Shown: positions 7,859 through 18,642, numbered from the stretch's first letter. The stretch is 64,000 bases of DNA from Rahnella variigena (GCF_003610915.1 NZ_NSDJ01000001.1:3534001-3598000), one strand, 5' to 3'. Translations and numbers: made by a program. Notes: generated by a model from the sequence alone, not told the origin.

Positions 7859-10528
7859 ATGGCTGTAACAAATGTCGCTGAACTAAACGCACTCGTTGCG
7901 CGAGTCAAAAAGGCACAGCGCGAATATGCCAACTTCAGTCAGGAACAAGTAGATAAGATTTTCGCTGCCGCCGCTCTGGCTGCTGCCGATTCTCGTATTC
8001 TGCTCGCCAAACTGGCCGTTGAAGAATCCGGAATGGGTATTGTCGAAGACAAAGTGATCAAAAACCACTTCGCCTCCGAATATATCTACAATGCTTACAA
8101 AGACGAAAAAACCTGTGGCATCCTGGGTCAGGATGACACTTTCGGTACCATCACTATCGCTGAACCCATCGGCCTGATTTGCGGTATCGTCCCAACTACC
8201 AACCCCACTTCCACTGCGATTTTCAAAGCGCTTATCAGCCTGAAAACACGTAACGGTATAATCTTCTCTCCACACCCACGTGCTAAAAACGCGACTAACA
8301 AAGCGGCAGACATCGTTCTGCAGGCTGCTATCGCTGCCGGTGCGCCAAAAGACATCATTGGCTGGATTGATGAACCAAGTGTAGAACTTTCTAACCAACT
8401 TATGCACCACCCGGATCTGAACCTGATTCTGGCAACCGGTGGTCCGGGCATGGTTAAAGCAGCCTACAGCTCCGGTAAGCCAGCAATCGGCGTGGGTGCA
8501 GGTAATACCCCGGTCGTTGTTGATGAAACTGCAGATATCAAACGTGTTGTTGCTTCCGTGCTGATGTCCAAAACCTTCGATAATGGCGTAATCTGTGCGT
8601 CTGAACAGTCCATCATCGTGGTTGATTCTGCTTATAACGCAGTTCGTGAACGTTTCGCATCTCACGGCGGCTACATGCTGCAAGGCAAAGAGCTGAAGGC
8701 TGTTTCAGATATCATTCTGAAAAATGGTGGCCTGAACGCGGCTATCGTAGGCCAGCCAGCGACTAAAATTGCTGAAATGGCCGGCATCAAAGTGCCAGCT
8801 CATACTAAAGTGTTAATTGGTGAAGTCAGCGTTGTTGACGAATCAGAACCATTTGCACACGAAAAACTGTCCCCTACCCTCGCGATGTACCGTGCTAAGA
8901 ACTTCGAAGACGCGGTTGCTAAAGCTGAGAAACTGGTAGAAATGGGCGGTATCGGCCATACCTCTTGCCTGTATACAGACCAGGACAACCAACCAGAACG
9001 TGTGAACTATTTTGGCAACAAAATGAAAACCGCACGTATCCTGATTAACACCCCGGCTTCTCAGGGTGGTATCGGTGACCTGTACAACTTCAAACTTGCT
9101 CCTTCTCTGACGCTGGGTTGCGGTTCATGGGGTGGTAACTCCATCTCTGAAAACGTCGGTCCTAAACACTTGATCAACAAGAAAACTGTAGCGAAGCGAG
9201 CAGAAAACATGTTGTGGCATAAACTTCCAAAATCTATTTACTTCCGTCGTGGCTCACTGCCAATCGCACTGGAAGAAGTGGCTACTGATGGAGCAAAACG
9301 CGCATTCATCGTCACTGACCGTTTCCTGTTCAATAACGGCTATGCAGATCAGATTACCAGCGTTCTGAAAAGCCACGGTATTGAAACAGAGGTGTTCTTC
9401 GAAGTAGAGGCTGACCCAACGCTGAGCATTGTTCGTAAAGGTGCTGAGCAAATGAACTCCTTCAAACCAGACGTCATTATCGCGCTGGGTGGTGGTTCAC
9501 CGATGGACGCCGCGAAAATCATGTGGGTTCTGTACGAACACCCGGACACTCAGTTCGAAGATTTGGCGCTGCGCTTTATGGATATCCGTAAACGTATCTA
9601 CAAATTCCCGAAAATGGGCGTGAAAGCGAAAATGATCGCCGTCACTACCACTTCCGGTACCGGTTCTGAAGTGACTCCGTTTGCGGTTGTTACCGATGAT
9701 GCAACTGGTCAGAAATATCCACTGGCTGACTATGCGCTGACACCTGATATGGCTATCGTTGATGCTAATCTGGTGATGAACATGCCTAAATCACTGTGTG
9801 CTTTCGGTGGTCTGGATGCGGTGACTCACGCACTGGAAGCTTACGTTTCTGTACTGGCTAACGAATATTCCGACGGTCAGGCTCTGCAGGCACTGAAACT
9901 GCTTAAAGAAAACCTGCCAGCCAGCTACAACGAAGGGGCTAAAAATCCGGTAGCACGTGAGCGTGTTCACAATGCGGCAACTATCGCGGGTATCGCGTTC
10001 GCTAACGCCTTCCTTGGGGTTTGTCACTCAATGGCCCATAAACTGGGTTCAGAGTTCCATATTCCACACGGTCTGGCTAACGCAATGCTGATTTCTAACG
10101 TCATCCGCTACAACGCCAATGACAACCCAACTAAACAGACTGCTTTCAGTCAGTATGACCGCCCACAAGCGCGTCGTCGCTACGCAGAAGTGGCTGACCA
10201 TTTAGGTCTGAGCGCTGCCGGTGACCGTACTGCACAGAAAATTCAGAAACTGCTGACCTGGTTGGATGAAATCAAAGCGGAGCTGGGTATCCCAACCTCT
10301 ATCCGTGAAGCAGGCGTTCAGGAAGCTGACTTCCTGGCGAAAGTAGACAAACTGTCTGAAGATGCGTTCGATGACCAGTGTACCGGTGCTAACCCACGTT
10401 ACCCGCTGATCTCTGAACTGAAACAGATTCTGATGGATACTTTCTACGGCCGCGAATTCAGCGAAGAAGAAGCAGCAGAAGTTGTTGTTGCTGCTCCTAA
10501 AGCTGAAAAGAAAACCAGCAAAAAATAA
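7859..10528 (+). CDS. adhE: Bifunctional acetaldehyde-CoA/alcohol dehydrogenase AdhE
   Basis: 889 aa, the normal AdhE length. The N-terminal aldehyde dehydrogenase half reduces acetyl-CoA to acetaldehyde; its catalytic cysteine is Cys246 in GVICASEQS. The C-terminal iron-dependent alcohol dehydrogenase half makes ethanol. It shows the nucleotide-binding ALGGGSPMDAAK motif and the iron ligands in GLDAVTHALEAY, HSMAHKLG and FHIPHGLAN. The extreme C-terminus is a lysine/alanine-rich tail. This is the main ethanol-forming enzyme of anaerobic mixed-acid fermentation and assembles into filaments called spirosomes. It is followed by a strong terminator. Confidence 0.98.
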   Translation: MAVTNVAELNALVARVKKAQREYANFSQEQVDKIFAAAALAAADSRILLAKLAVEESGMGIVEDKVIKNHFASEYIYNAYKDEKTCGILGQDDTFGTITIAEPIGLICGIVPTTNPTSTAIFKALISLKTRNGIIFSPHPRAKNATNKAADIVLQAAIAAGAPKDIIGWIDEPSVELSNQLMHHPDLNLILATGGPGMVKAAYSSGKPAIGVGAGNTPVVVDETADIKRVVASVLMSKTFDNGVICASEQSIIVVDSAYNAVRERFASHGGYMLQGKELKAVSDIILKNGGLNAAIVGQPATKIAEMAGIKVPAHTKVLIGEVSVVDESEPFAHEKLSPTLAMYRAKNFEDAVAKAEKLVEMGGIGHTSCLYTDQDNQPERVNYFGNKMKTARILINTPASQGGIGDLYNFKLAPSLTLGCGSWGGNSISENVGPKHLINKKTVAKRAENMLWHKLPKSIYFRRGSLPIALEEVATDGAKRAFIVTDRFLFNNGYADQITSVLKSHGIETEVFFEVEADPTLSIVRKGAEQMNSFKPDVIIALGGGSPMDAAKIMWVLYEHPDTQFEDLALRFMDIRKRIYKFPKMGVKAKMIAVTTTSGTGSEVTPFAVVTDDATGQKYPLADYALTPDMAIVDANLVMNMPKSLCAFGGLDAVTHALEAYVSVLANEYSDGQALQALKLLKENLPASYNEGAKNPVARERVHNAATIAGIAFANAFLGVCHSMAHKLGSEFHIPHGLANAMLISNVIRYNANDNPTKQTAFSQYDRPQARRRYAEVADHLGLSAAGDRTAQKIQKLLTWLDEIKAELGIPTSIREAGVQEADFLAKVDKLSEDAFDDQCTGANPRYPLISELKQILMDTFYGREFSEEEAAEVVVAAPKAEKKTSKK

Positions 10529-10562
10529 TCTGCTGAGTTTCTGATAGCTCAAATCAGAAAGT

Positions 10563-10590
10563 AAAAACCCGCTGAAAAGCGGGTTTTTTT
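10563..10590 (+). terminator. Rho-independent terminator of adhE
   Basis: The stem ACCCGC / GCGGGT with loop TGAAAA is extended by A-T pairs and followed by a seven-T run. It begins 35 bp after the adhE stop codon. Confidence 0.93.
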
Positions 10591-10673
10591 ATGGATTCAG
10601 GATAAATGAGGGAAAATTTGAGAATGGCTTTGAAGATAAAAGCCAAAAAAACCTCCGTAAATACTTTGCAAAT

Positions 10674-11282
10674 TTACTCTGGTTTAACTTCGACCGTGGT
10701 ATCAAACGCCGCCATGGCTTCTTTGTAGTGCTTACGGCAGACAGATACATAGCTTTCGTCACCGCCTATAACGACCTGTGCGCCATCATGCAGGGCGTTA
10801 CCCTTCTCATCCAGCCTCAGGTTACGGTTAGCCTTACGTCCGCAGTGACAGATGGTTTTCAGCTCAACCAGTTTATCCGCCCATGCCAGCAAATATTCAC
10901 TGCCCTCAAAAAGTTCACCACGAAAATCGGTCCGCAGGCCATAACAAAGTACCGGCACATCCAGATCGTCCACAACGTCAGTGAGCTGGGATACCTGCGC
11001 CTTAGTGAGGAACTGGCATTCATCTATCAAAACGCAGCTCAGACGCTGAGAGCGATTCTCCTGGGCTATTAGATTGAAAAGTTCAGTGTCCTTATTGTAG
11101 AGCTCTGCCGGCGAGGATAAACCGATTCGGGAGCTGACTTTACCGACACCGAAACGATGATCTAATTCTGCTGTTAACACCAGCGTGCGCATACCACGTT
11201 CTTGATAATTATATGAAGATTGCAATAGCGAAGTGGACTTACCGGCATTCATTGCCGAGTAATAGAAATAAAGCTGAGCCAT
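10674..11282 (-). CDS. tdk: Thymidine kinase Tdk
   Basis: 202 aa from the ATG that gives [16 protein letters not shown], the conserved family N-terminus with the P-loop at about residues 9-16. An in-frame start 27 codons upstream adds sequence foreign to the family and was rejected. Other family features are LIDECQFL (Walker B, with the DEC motif), the zinc-binding cysteine pair in CHCGRK, and a second cysteine near CRKHY. It phosphorylates thymidine in the salvage pathway. It is convergent with adhE and divergent from hns, as in E. coli. Confidence 0.96.
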   Translation of the reverse strand: MAQLYFYYSAMNAGKSTSLLQSSYNYQERGMRTLVLTAELDHRFGVGKVSSRIGLSSPAELYNKDTELFNLIAQENRSQRLSCVLIDECQFLTKAQVSQLTDVVDDLDVPVLCYGLRTDFRGELFEGSEYLLAWADKLVELKTICHCGRKANRNLRLDEKGNALHDGAQVVIGGDESYVSVCRKHYKEAMAAFDTTVEVKPE

Positions 11283-11909
11283 GAAGGAGTGACCCCATAA
11301 TGTAAATGGATGGCATAAATTTTCGGCGTGGATTGTACCACAAGCCTGACAATCTATAACCACGCCTGTCTGGCGCAGTTATCGGGTACGGTTCAAAGAA
11401 TCATTACATTTGAAAAAATCACAGAAACTTACAATCAAAATTTATAAATGCAATAGCCGATAATCCGTAATCGTTAGACGACAATACTCCCTGACATGGC
11501 TCATCTTATATACCAGAGGGTCGCATTATGGGTTTGTCTATACAATATCTGACAGGATAGAAGCACTTAAAAGTAAAAAATTTAGTATGCTGTTGCGATA
11601 CTGCCTCCTCAATTTCCCCTTGTCCTTACATTAGTTATCTTCACATCCTCTTTAATTGTGTGAACAATCGCATGCTTATAAAACGACTTACGCATTGCAA
11701 CAATAGCGCATAAGCGTGTATTGAAATTAGGGTTATAGACCTCAGATAAATAGTGTGAACTGTCCTGCCTATATTTTGCAGGACACATTCACCATTTGCA
11801 TTAAATGCGTAAATTAAGGTCAGGTATACAAATTGGCTATTGCAGAATACTGAAGAGCATTCTATTATTAGCCAAACGCCCCCCACCAATATAATTTGAG
11901 ACTAGTATA
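11283..11909. other. A+T-rich intergenic region between tdk and hns
   Basis: 627 bp, strongly A+T-rich and without a convincing gene. It contains the hns promoter at 11840-11868. Curved A+T-rich DNA is expected here because hns is autoregulated in relatives, but I cannot point to specific H-NS sites. Confidence 0.6.
11840..11868 (+). promoter_or_regulatory. Sigma-70 promoter of hns
   Basis: TTGCAG at 11840-11845 and TATTAT at 11863-11868 are separated by exactly 17 bp. The predicted start is near 11875, giving a leader of about 35 nt before the hns ATG. Confidence 0.7.
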
Positions 11910-12317
11910 ATGAGCGAAGCATTAAAGATTCTGAACAACATCCGTACTCTGCGCGCGCAAGCAAGAGAATGCACTCTGGAAACTCTGGAAGAGATGCTGG
12001 AAAAATTAGAAGTTGTTGTGAACGAGCGTCGCGAAGAAGATTCTCAGGCAGCTGCTGAGATTGAAGAGCGCACCCGCAAACTGCAACAATACCGTGAAAT
12101 GCTGATTGCTGATGGCATTGATCCTAACGAATTGCTGCAAACCATGGCTGCTACTAAGGCTACCGGTAAAGCAAAACGTGCAGCGCGTCCTGCTAAATAC
12201 AAATACGTTGACGAAAACGGCGAAAACAAAACCTGGACTGGCCAGGGCCGTACTCCAGCTGTAATCAAGAAAGCAATCGAAGAGCAAGGTAAATCACTGG
12301 ACGATTTCCTGCTGTAA
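11910..12317 (+). CDS. hns: Histone-like nucleoid-structuring protein H-NS
   Basis: 135 aa, standard H-NS length. The N-terminal half is a charged helical oligomerisation domain ([15 protein letters not shown]). A basic linker follows ([13 protein letters not shown]), then the C-terminal DNA-binding domain with the AT-hook-like loop TWTGQGRTP. It silences A+T-rich and horizontally acquired DNA, which is relevant to the accessory regions in this window. It is single-gene transcribed, with its own promoter and terminator. Confidence 0.98.
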   Translation: MSEALKILNNIRTLRAQARECTLETLEEMLEKLEVVVNERREEDSQAAAEIEERTRKLQQYREMLIADGIDPNELLQTMAATKATGKAKRAARPAKYKYVDENGENKTWTGQGRTPAVIKKAIEEQGKSLDDFLL

Positions 12318-12350
12318 TTGCCCTTATTAACATAAATGTTAATACAAAAA

Positions 12351-12378
12351 AGCCCATCTTTATGATGGGCTTTTCGTT
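12351..12378 (+). terminator. Rho-independent terminator of hns
   Basis: The stem AGCCCATC / GATGGGCT with loop TTTAT is followed by TTTCGTTTT, 33 bp after the hns stop codon. The A-run before the stem could also terminate transcription from the opposite direction. Confidence 0.9.
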
Positions 12379-12484
12379 TTCTAATCCCGCAGATAAATGC
12401 TTCTTGTTACTAATACAAAAACCAAACAAGTGCATCTTAAAAATGGATTACATTCAGACTGCTATAGGACTTAACTGATTCCAT

Positions 12485-12511
12485 AAAAAAGGCTGCCTGA
12501 GCAGCCTTTAA
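12485..12511 (-). terminator. Terminator of the ugd-epimerase operon
   Basis: On the minus strand AAAGGCTGCT and AGGCAGCCTTT form a stem followed by a T-run (TTTTTTATGG). It begins about 25 bp beyond the epimerase stop codon. Confidence 0.85.
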
Positions 12512-12536
12512 CGTAACAGAATTTTTATCCTGAATT

Positions 12537-13544
12537 TCAGACCTGATAAAAATCCCGATACCAGTCAACAAACTTCTGCACGCCCTGCTCAACGCTGGTT
12601 TCAGGCGCAAAGCCAATGGCCTGCGACAACGGCTGCGTATCCGCGCTTGTCTCGTGTACATCGCCCGGTTGCATTGGCAGCATATTCTTAACAGCCTCCA
12701 TGCCTAATGCCTTCTCCAGCGCACTGATATAGGCCATGAGTTTTACCGGGTTGTTATTGCCGATATTATAAACGCAATAAGGCGCGGAACTGCTTGCCGG
12801 AGATCCCTGTTCCACAGTCCAGTTAGGATCAGATTGCGGAATGACATCCTGTAAACGAACAATGGCTTCTGCAATATCATCGATATAAGTAAAGTCTCGA
12901 CGCATTTCACCGTGGTTATAAACATCAATACTCTGTCCCGCCAGCATTGCTTTAGTAAACTTAAACAATGCCATATCAGGACGTCCCCAGGGACCATATA
13001 CGGTAAAGAAACGTAATCCGGTCGTTGGTAATCCATAAAGATGTGAATAGGTATGAGCCATTAATTCATTGGCTTTTTTCGTCGCCGCATACAATGAAAC
13101 AGGATGGTCAACAGAATCATCGGTTGAGAAAGGTTGCTTTTTGTTCAAACCATAAACTGAGCTGGAAGAAGCATAAAGCAAATGCCCGACTTTATTATGG
13201 CGGCAACCTTCCAGAATGTTTACAAACCCAACCAGGTTAGAATCAGCATAAGCCAGAGGGTTTTCGATTGAATATCGGACACCAGCCTGCGCGGCCAAAT
13301 GGATCACTCGTTCGAAACGCTGTCCGGCAAACAATGCGGCCATGCCTTCACGATCGGCTAAATCCAGCTTAATAAACTCGAAGCCGTCTTTATTCTCCAG
13401 CTGAGCAAGCCGCGCCAGTTTCAGGCTGACATCATAATAATCATTCAGATTATCGATCCCGACAACCGAATGACCTGCTGCTAACAAACGTTGCGACACA
13501 TAGAAGCCAATAAAGCCCGCTGCGCCGGTAACCAGATATTTCAT
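12537..13544 (-). CDS. UDP-glucuronate 4-epimerase family (extended SDR)
   Basis: 335 aa. The N-terminal Rossmann motif GAAGFIG binds NAD, and the catalytic pair Tyr152/Lys156 is in YAATKKANE, after the serine-rich strand YASSSSVYG. The length and features such as the RFFTVYGPWGRPDMA segment fit the UDP-glucuronate 4-epimerases that make UDP-galacturonate. It directly follows ugd (9-bp gap), which makes its substrate UDP-glucuronate. The pair should therefore supply UDP-GlcA and UDP-GalA for surface polysaccharide. A different sugar-nucleotide epimerase activity cannot be excluded from sequence alone. Confidence 0.85.
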   Translation of the reverse strand: MKYLVTGAAGFIGFYVSQRLLAAGHSVVGIDNLNDYYDVSLKLARLAQLENKDGFEFIKLDLADREGMAALFAGQRFERVIHLAAQAGVRYSIENPLAYADSNLVGFVNILEGCRHNKVGHLLYASSSSVYGLNKKQPFSTDDSVDHPVSLYAATKKANELMAHTYSHLYGLPTTGLRFFTVYGPWGRPDMALFKFTKAMLAGQSIDVYNHGEMRRDFTYIDDIAEAIVRLQDVIPQSDPNWTVEQGSPASSSAPYCVYNIGNNNPVKLMAYISALEKALGMEAVKNMLPMQPGDVHETSADTQPLSQAIGFAPETSVEQGVQKFVDWYRDFYQV

Positions 13545-13553
13545 GAAAACTCC

Positions 13554-14897
13554 TTACAGAACCGGATTGATTGAAGCACCGCGGCCAATGCCGTAGTAAG
13601 TAAACCCGCGTTTCTCCAAACGTTCAGGATCGAATAAGTTTCGACCATCAAAGATAACCGGCTCTTTTAATGCTTTTTTGATCACATCAAAATCAGGGGC
13701 ACGGAAGTTCTGCCATTCAGTGCAAATAATCAGCGCATCAGCATTGTGCAATGCGGATTCTTTAGTACCCATTAATTCTAAATCTTCGCGATGACCATAA
13801 ATACGCTGTGTCTCATTCATGGCTTCAGGATCATAAGCTTTGATTTTTGCACCCGCAGCCCAGAGCTGTTCCATTAATACACGGCTTGAGGCTTCACGCA
13901 TGTCATCGGTATTAGGTTTGAAGGACAGCCCCCAAAGCGCAAAGGTTTTGCCTTTCAGGTCGTCACCGAAGTGGCGCTGAATGAAAGCAGGCAATTTATA
14001 TTTTTGCTGATAATTGACCTGTTCCACCGCCTGCAAAAGTTTTGGCTGATAACCGATGTGCTCTGCGGTACGGATTAATGCCTGAACATCTTTAGGGAAA
14101 CAAGAACCGCCATAACCGCAACCTGGATAGATAAAGTGGTAACCGATACGGGAGTCAGAACCAATCCCCTGACGCACTTTTTCGATATCAGCACCCAGCA
14201 TTTCTGCCAGATTGGACATTTCGTTCATGAAGCTGATTTTGGTTGCCAGCATACAGTTGGCCGCATATTTGGTCAGTTCAGCACTGCGGATATCCATCAG
14301 GATCATACGATCGTGATTACGGTTAAACGGTTCGTAAAGCTCACGGATAGGATCGATGGCATCAGGATTATCTGTACCGATGACGATACGCTCAGGACGC
14401 ATACAGTCAGCAACCGCAGCACCTTCTTTCAGGAATTCAGGATTGGATACGACATCAAAAGTGATATCCACGCCGCGTTCTTTGAGTTTTTCACTCATTA
14501 CCGCACGCACTTTATCGGCGGTACCCACCGGCACGGTAGACTTATCGATGACTACTTTAGGTCCAGTCATATGCTCGGCAATAGTGCGCGCCACAGCAGT
14601 CACATATTTAAGATCCGCAGAACCATCTTCATCTGGCGGAGTACCGACAGCGATAAACTGGACGGTAGCATGGGCAACACCTTCAGCCGCATTGGTGCTG
14701 AACAGCAAACGCCCTGCTTCGTAATTACGTTGAACCAGAGGGGTTAGACCTGGTTCAAAAATTGGGATCTGCCCGTTCTTCAGGTTTTCCACTTTCTTTG
14801 CATCAACATCGATGCACAAAACTTCGTGCCCGACTTCAGCAAGAACCGCCGCCTGAACAAGTCCGACGTAACCGATACCAAAAACTGTTACTTTCAT
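13554..14897 (-). CDS. ugd: UDP-glucose 6-dehydrogenase Ugd
   Basis: 447 aa, the longer form of Ugd (the E. coli enzyme is about 388). The N-terminal NAD site is GIGYVGL, the middle domain contains [11 protein letters not shown], and the catalytic cysteine is Cys266 in YGGSCFPKD. It oxidises UDP-glucose twice to UDP-glucuronate. It is the first gene of a two-gene operon with the 4-epimerase. The product feeds capsule and exopolysaccharide synthesis and, in enterobacteria, the aminoarabinose modification of lipid A. It occupies the position taken by galU in E. coli. Confidence 0.95.
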   Translation of the reverse strand: MKVTVFGIGYVGLVQAAVLAEVGHEVLCIDVDAKKVENLKNGQIPIFEPGLTPLVQRNYEAGRLLFSTNAAEGVAHATVQFIAVGTPPDEDGSADLKYVTAVARTIAEHMTGPKVVIDKSTVPVGTADKVRAVMSEKLKERGVDITFDVVSNPEFLKEGAAVADCMRPERIVIGTDNPDAIDPIRELYEPFNRNHDRMILMDIRSAELTKYAANCMLATKISFMNEMSNLAEMLGADIEKVRQGIGSDSRIGYHFIYPGCGYGGSCFPKDVQALIRTAEHIGYQPKLLQAVEQVNYQQKYKLPAFIQRHFGDDLKGKTFALWGLSFKPNTDDMREASSRVLMEQLWAAGAKIKAYDPEAMNETQRIYGHREDLELMGTKESALHNADALIICTEWQNFRAPDFDVIKKALKEPVIFDGRNLFDPERLEKRGFTYYGIGRGASINPVL

Positions 14898-15113
14898 CAG
14901 CGAATTCCTATTTGTTATTTTTTAAACAACGTGAAACAGACAGCCAAAAATTCCGGAACGCATTATACCAGTTTCAGCCGCAAGTTCGCCTGCAAAGGCA
15001 TATTTTGCATAAGATAGGTCTTAGCAGAATGGATTAAAACGAAGATAGGTAATAACACGCCGAAAAAATGCTCAATGTTATTAAGGCATTATTATCAGTG
15101 ACATTAAGTGAGT

Positions 15114-16127
15114 TCACTCTGTGGACAGCATTAATCTCAGACGTCCACCCGCTCCCCATACCTGACACTGCCACGCATCGCATTTCTGACTGATTTGATT
15201 GGAATATGTTGCACCCGTCGTCCCCAGCGGGACACCGTTACTGAGCTGGATCATATTGGTGCCGGTATTGACGTTGGCATGTAATCCCGCAGAAACCAGA
15301 ATGAGATTCTTAAAACCGGCATGATAATAGCCCAGTAACAAAGGGAATTGCCCTTCAAGATTAGCCTGTCTGAATAAATGATTGACTTGTTTGAGCAACG
15401 TTGACATTTGCGGTAACCGCTGTTGCTGATTACTCAAATGCTCACGTAATAAGCTGTTAAAAATGGCCCGCAATAATAAGGCTGCCAGAACGCCATTTTC
15501 ATTGGCGCGGGTGACGTCAAGACAATAAAACCCGAGATCTTTGGATGAAAGCGCCGCAATATCGAGCACCAGCCCCGGACGGTCCGCTGTTGTCAGCTGC
15601 CGGTAGTTAATGCGGCAACTCGCCAGCGTCTGCTGCACAGGCGGTTGCAACTCCTGCAATAACCGCTGGGCTTCATTCGGATTGCGGCACAGCGCTTCCC
15701 AGTCCTGAACCAGTGAACTTTCTTCCATCGCCTGTGAGGAAAAAAGCTTTGGGTACAATGACGTAAGCAACGCCTCACGTAAACGCTGCAAATCGTTAAG
15801 AGGTTTAAGCAGAACATCTTCCACGCCAAGCCGCAACATAGAAGCGACATCGGTCATTTTATCAGTGGCTGAAATCACCAGCACCGGGATTTTGTTGCCC
15901 TGCAATCTCAGATTTTCGACAAACTCCATCCCGCCCATTTCTGGCATCGCTAAGTCACAGAGGATCAGGTCAGGCGGGTAGTCTTCAAGCAGGGATAACG
16001 CTTCAAGACCATTCTCAGCTTCGGTAAAGGTGGCACCCAGGGAACTTACATAGCCAGCAAGGATAGATCGGAAAACGGCTTCGTCTTCAACGATGAGAAT
16101 ATGCTTGCTTGTAAGTGGCTTGTCCAT
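15114..16127 (-). CDS. rssB: RpoS-degradation adaptor RssB (response regulator)
   Basis: 337 aa. The N-terminal receiver domain has the phosphoacceptor Asp58 in LCDLAMPEMGG and acidic residues at VEDE. The C-terminal part is the degenerate PP2C-like domain of RssB. In E. coli it delivers the stationary-phase sigma factor RpoS to ClpXP for proteolysis. It lies 96 bp after rssA in the same orientation, as in E. coli. Confidence 0.95.
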   Translation of the reverse strand: MDKPLTSKHILIVEDEAVFRSILAGYVSSLGATFTEAENGLEALSLLEDYPPDLILCDLAMPEMGGMEFVENLRLQGNKIPVLVISATDKMTDVASMLRLGVEDVLLKPLNDLQRLREALLTSLYPKLFSSQAMEESSLVQDWEALCRNPNEAQRLLQELQPPVQQTLASCRINYRQLTTADRPGLVLDIAALSSKDLGFYCLDVTRANENGVLAALLLRAIFNSLLREHLSNQQQRLPQMSTLLKQVNHLFRQANLEGQFPLLLGYYHAGFKNLILVSAGLHANVNTGTNMIQLSNGVPLGTTGATYSNQISQKCDAWQCQVWGAGGRLRLMLSTE

Positions 16128-16223
16128 CAGGGTCCCCCAGAATTTCTTATTCTAATAGTGGCTCATAAAGCCTGTTTTTGCTTGGCAGAATTGTCAGATT
16201 CGACCAAAGACGTTTTAAGCCAT

Positions 16224-17135
16224 TCAGAACTGTCTATTTTTTATCAGGGGCAACAACTGTTCTCTTTGCTTCTCAACCGCAAGCCTGCCCGCCTCAATCG
16301 CTTCTTCCGCCCGATGAAAATCCAGCGTCGAAATCTGCGGACAATATGGCTGGATCAACACATCCGGCGGGTCACCTGCCATACGGTTACGCTTAAGCCG
16401 GTTCTCCAGCACCTGAATAGAGGTCGACATGATCTCCATCGCCGAAGGGCTGACATTCGGCTTTCTGGCGTTTGGACGAGTTAAGCGCTGGCGGATTCTG
16501 TCACGCCAGCTGACTTCTTTCTCAGTATTTAGTGCTTCTCCGGTCGGTTGTACGGTAAGCAAATCTTGCTGCATCAGATGTGCGTCATGCTGAAGGTCGA
16601 CAGCAATCACGATATCGGCCCCCAGAGCACGGGTCAGCGACACCGGCACAGGATTGACCACTGCGCCGTCAACCAGCCAGTAACCGTTATGCCAGACCGG
16701 CGCCAGCAGGCCCGGCATACTGCATGAGGCGCGAATAGCCTGATGCAAATCGCCTTTAGTCAGCCACAATTCTCGTCCGGTACTCAGGTTAGTCGCGACT
16801 GCACCAAACTTCTTCGAGCATTTTTCAAACTCATCGATGCGGATCAACTGACCGACCGCATTGAAAACCCGCTCTCCGCGCAGTAATCCGCCGCGTCGCC
16901 ATGAAAAATCCATCAGCCGCAGCACATCCCAGTAGCTAAACGAACGTACCCAGCTTTCAATCGCCGGTAATCTGTTGCTCACATACGCCGCACCGACCAG
17001 CGCACCCACCGAACAACCCGCCACCACATCGACTTCGATATCCATTTCTTTCAGGGCATTGATCACGCCAATGTGAGCCCACCCTTTTGCCGCTCCCGAC
17101 CCCAGGGCAAGACCGATGGTGACTTTTCTGCTCAT
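16224..17135 (-). CDS. rssA: Patatin-like phospholipase family protein RssA
   Basis: 303 aa. The patatin features are the glycine-rich oxyanion segment LGSGAAKGWAHIG, the nucleophile elbow GCSVG (Ser42) and the second catalytic residue in VDGAVVNP. The physiological substrate is not established. The name follows synteny, since it precedes rssB and is divergent from ychJ as in E. coli. Confidence 0.93.
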   Translation of the reverse strand: MSRKVTIGLALGSGAAKGWAHIGVINALKEMDIEVDVVAGCSVGALVGAAYVSNRLPAIESWVRSFSYWDVLRLMDFSWRRGGLLRGERVFNAVGQLIRIDEFEKCSKKFGAVATNLSTGRELWLTKGDLHQAIRASCSMPGLLAPVWHNGYWLVDGAVVNPVPVSLTRALGADIVIAVDLQHDAHLMQQDLLTVQPTGEALNTEKEVSWRDRIRQRLTRPNARKPNVSPSAMEIMSTSIQVLENRLKRNRMAGDPPDVLIQPYCPQISTLDFHRAEEAIEAGRLAVEKQREQLLPLIKNRQF

Positions 17136-17284
17136 CTGATGACCTTAATATTTCGCATATCTTGAGAATGGGCCGGGAAGCGCGTTGTCACCCGGCGAGT
17201 TTGTTAGGTAACATATCATTTTGGTGCATTCAATAGCGCAGACCGCGCACCGGATGTTGATACTCTGCCTGTTCAGGAGTTTGT

Positions 17285-17749
17285 GTGTCTGAAATATGCC
17301 CTTGCGGCAGCAGCCTTTCTTATGAAGAATGCTGCCAGCCCTACATTACTGAGAATAAAGTGGCGCCTTCTCCGGCAGCTTTGATGCGCTCGCGCTATAC
17401 AGCCTATGTTTTGAAAAATGCGAGTTATCTGATCGCCTCCTGGCACCCGGACTGTCAACCCGAGCAATGGCGTGACAGTTTACAGGAAGGCTTTACCAGC
17501 ACGCACTGGCAAGGACTTGAGGTTATCCGCGAAACAGACGGGCGCGACAACAATGAAGGCTTTGTCGAGTTTGCTGCGCGATTCACAGAAACCGGTGATG
17601 AATACATTCACCTCATCCATGAACGCTCGCGATTTCTTCGTTTAAAAGAACGCTGGTACTATATTAATGGAATTAAACCGCAGACAGGCCGAAACGATGC
17701 TTGCCCGTGCGGTTCCGGCAAAAAATATAAGAAGTGCTGCGGTAAATAA
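17285..17749 (+). CDS. ychJ: YchJ family protein with two SEC-C motifs
   Basis: 154 aa. A SEC-C zinc-binding motif is present at each end: [13 protein letters not shown] near residues 5-17 and [13 protein letters not shown] at the C-terminus. The central NTF2-like domain has RSRYTAYV and the WYYINGI segment. The function is unknown. It lies between rssA (divergent) and purU, the standard enterobacterial position. Confidence 0.94.
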   Translation: MSEICPCGSSLSYEECCQPYITENKVAPSPAALMRSRYTAYVLKNASYLIASWHPDCQPEQWRDSLQEGFTSTHWQGLEVIRETDGRDNNEGFVEFAARFTETGDEYIHLIHERSRFLRLKERWYYINGIKPQTGRNDACPCGSGKKYKKCCGK

Positions 17750-17793
17750 TTCAACCGTAATATTGATAAGTCTTGGACAGGATCCACACCCTC

Positions 17794-18642
17794 ATGCCGC
17801 AACAGAACGTACAAACCAAGGTGTTACGCACCATTTGCCCTGACGCAAAAGGTCTGATCGCCAAAATTACCAACATTTGCTATAAGCACGAACTCAATAT
17901 CGTGCAGAACAACGAATTTGTTGATCACCGTACCGGCCGCTTCTTTATGCGTACTGAGCTGGAAGGGATTTTCAACGACACCACCCTGCTGGCCGATCTC
18001 GACAGCGCGCTGCCTGCCGGTTCTGTACGTGAGCTGAACAGCACCGGACGTCGCCGCATCGTTATTCTGGTCACCAAAGAGGCGCATTGCCTGGGTGACT
18101 TACTGATGAAAGCCGCTTACGGTGGTCTGGATGTCGAGATTGCTGCGGTCATTGGCAACCACGATACTTTGCAGACGCTGGTTGAGCGTTTCGATATTCC
18201 GTTCCATCTGGTCAGCCATGACGGTCTGACCCGCGAACAGCACGACAGCGCGATGATTGCGCAAATCGATCAGTACCAGCCTGATTATGTGGTGCTCGCG
18301 AAATACATGCGCGTACTGACGCCGGGCTTTGTGCAGCATTATCCGCATCAGGTGATCAACATTCACCACTCGTTCCTGCCGGCATTCATCGGCGCCCGTC
18401 CGTACCATCAGGCATACGAGCGCGGCGTGAAACTGATCGGTGCTACGGCTCACTACGTGAATGATAATCTGGATGAAGGCCCGATCATTATGCAGGACGT
18501 CATCAACGTCGATCACACTTATACCGCTGAAGATATGATGCGTGCAGGCCGTGACGTTGAGAAAAACGTCCTCAGCCGGGCGTTATACCGCGTGCTGGCG
18601 CAGCGTGTATTTGTTTACGGAAATCGCACGGTTATTCTGTAA
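17794..18642 (+). CDS. purU: Formyltetrahydrofolate deformylase PurU
   Basis: 282 aa from the ATG at 17794, preceded by AGGA. A TTG start 21 bp upstream is possible but the family begins near the chosen site. An N-terminal ACT domain (about residues 10-85) is followed by the formyltransferase-like hydrolase domain with the signature [18 protein letters not shown]. It releases formate from 10-formyl-THF for the PurT reaction and balances one-carbon units. It is followed by the tRNA-Tyr promoter. Confidence 0.97.
   Translation: MPQQNVQTKVLRTICPDAKGLIAKITNICYKHELNIVQNNEFVDHRTGRFFMRTELEGIFNDTTLLADLDSALPAGSVRELNSTGRRRIVILVTKEAHCLGDLLMKAAYGGLDVEIAAVIGNHDTLQTLVERFDIPFHLVSHDGLTREQHDSAMIAQIDQYQPDYVVLAKYMRVLTPGFVQHYPHQVINIHHSFLPAFIGARPYHQAYERGVKLIGATAHYVNDNLDEGPIIMQDVINVDHTYTAEDMMRAGRDVEKNVLSRALYRVLAQRVFVYGNRTVIL

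Noticed and set aside
7883..8683. 266-codon open frame antisense to adhE
   Set aside because: Shadow frame produced by codon bias of adhE; no ribosome site or family features.
10674..11363. Longer thymidine kinase start
   Set aside because: The extra 27 residues are not part of the family; the MAQLYFYYS start is the conserved one.
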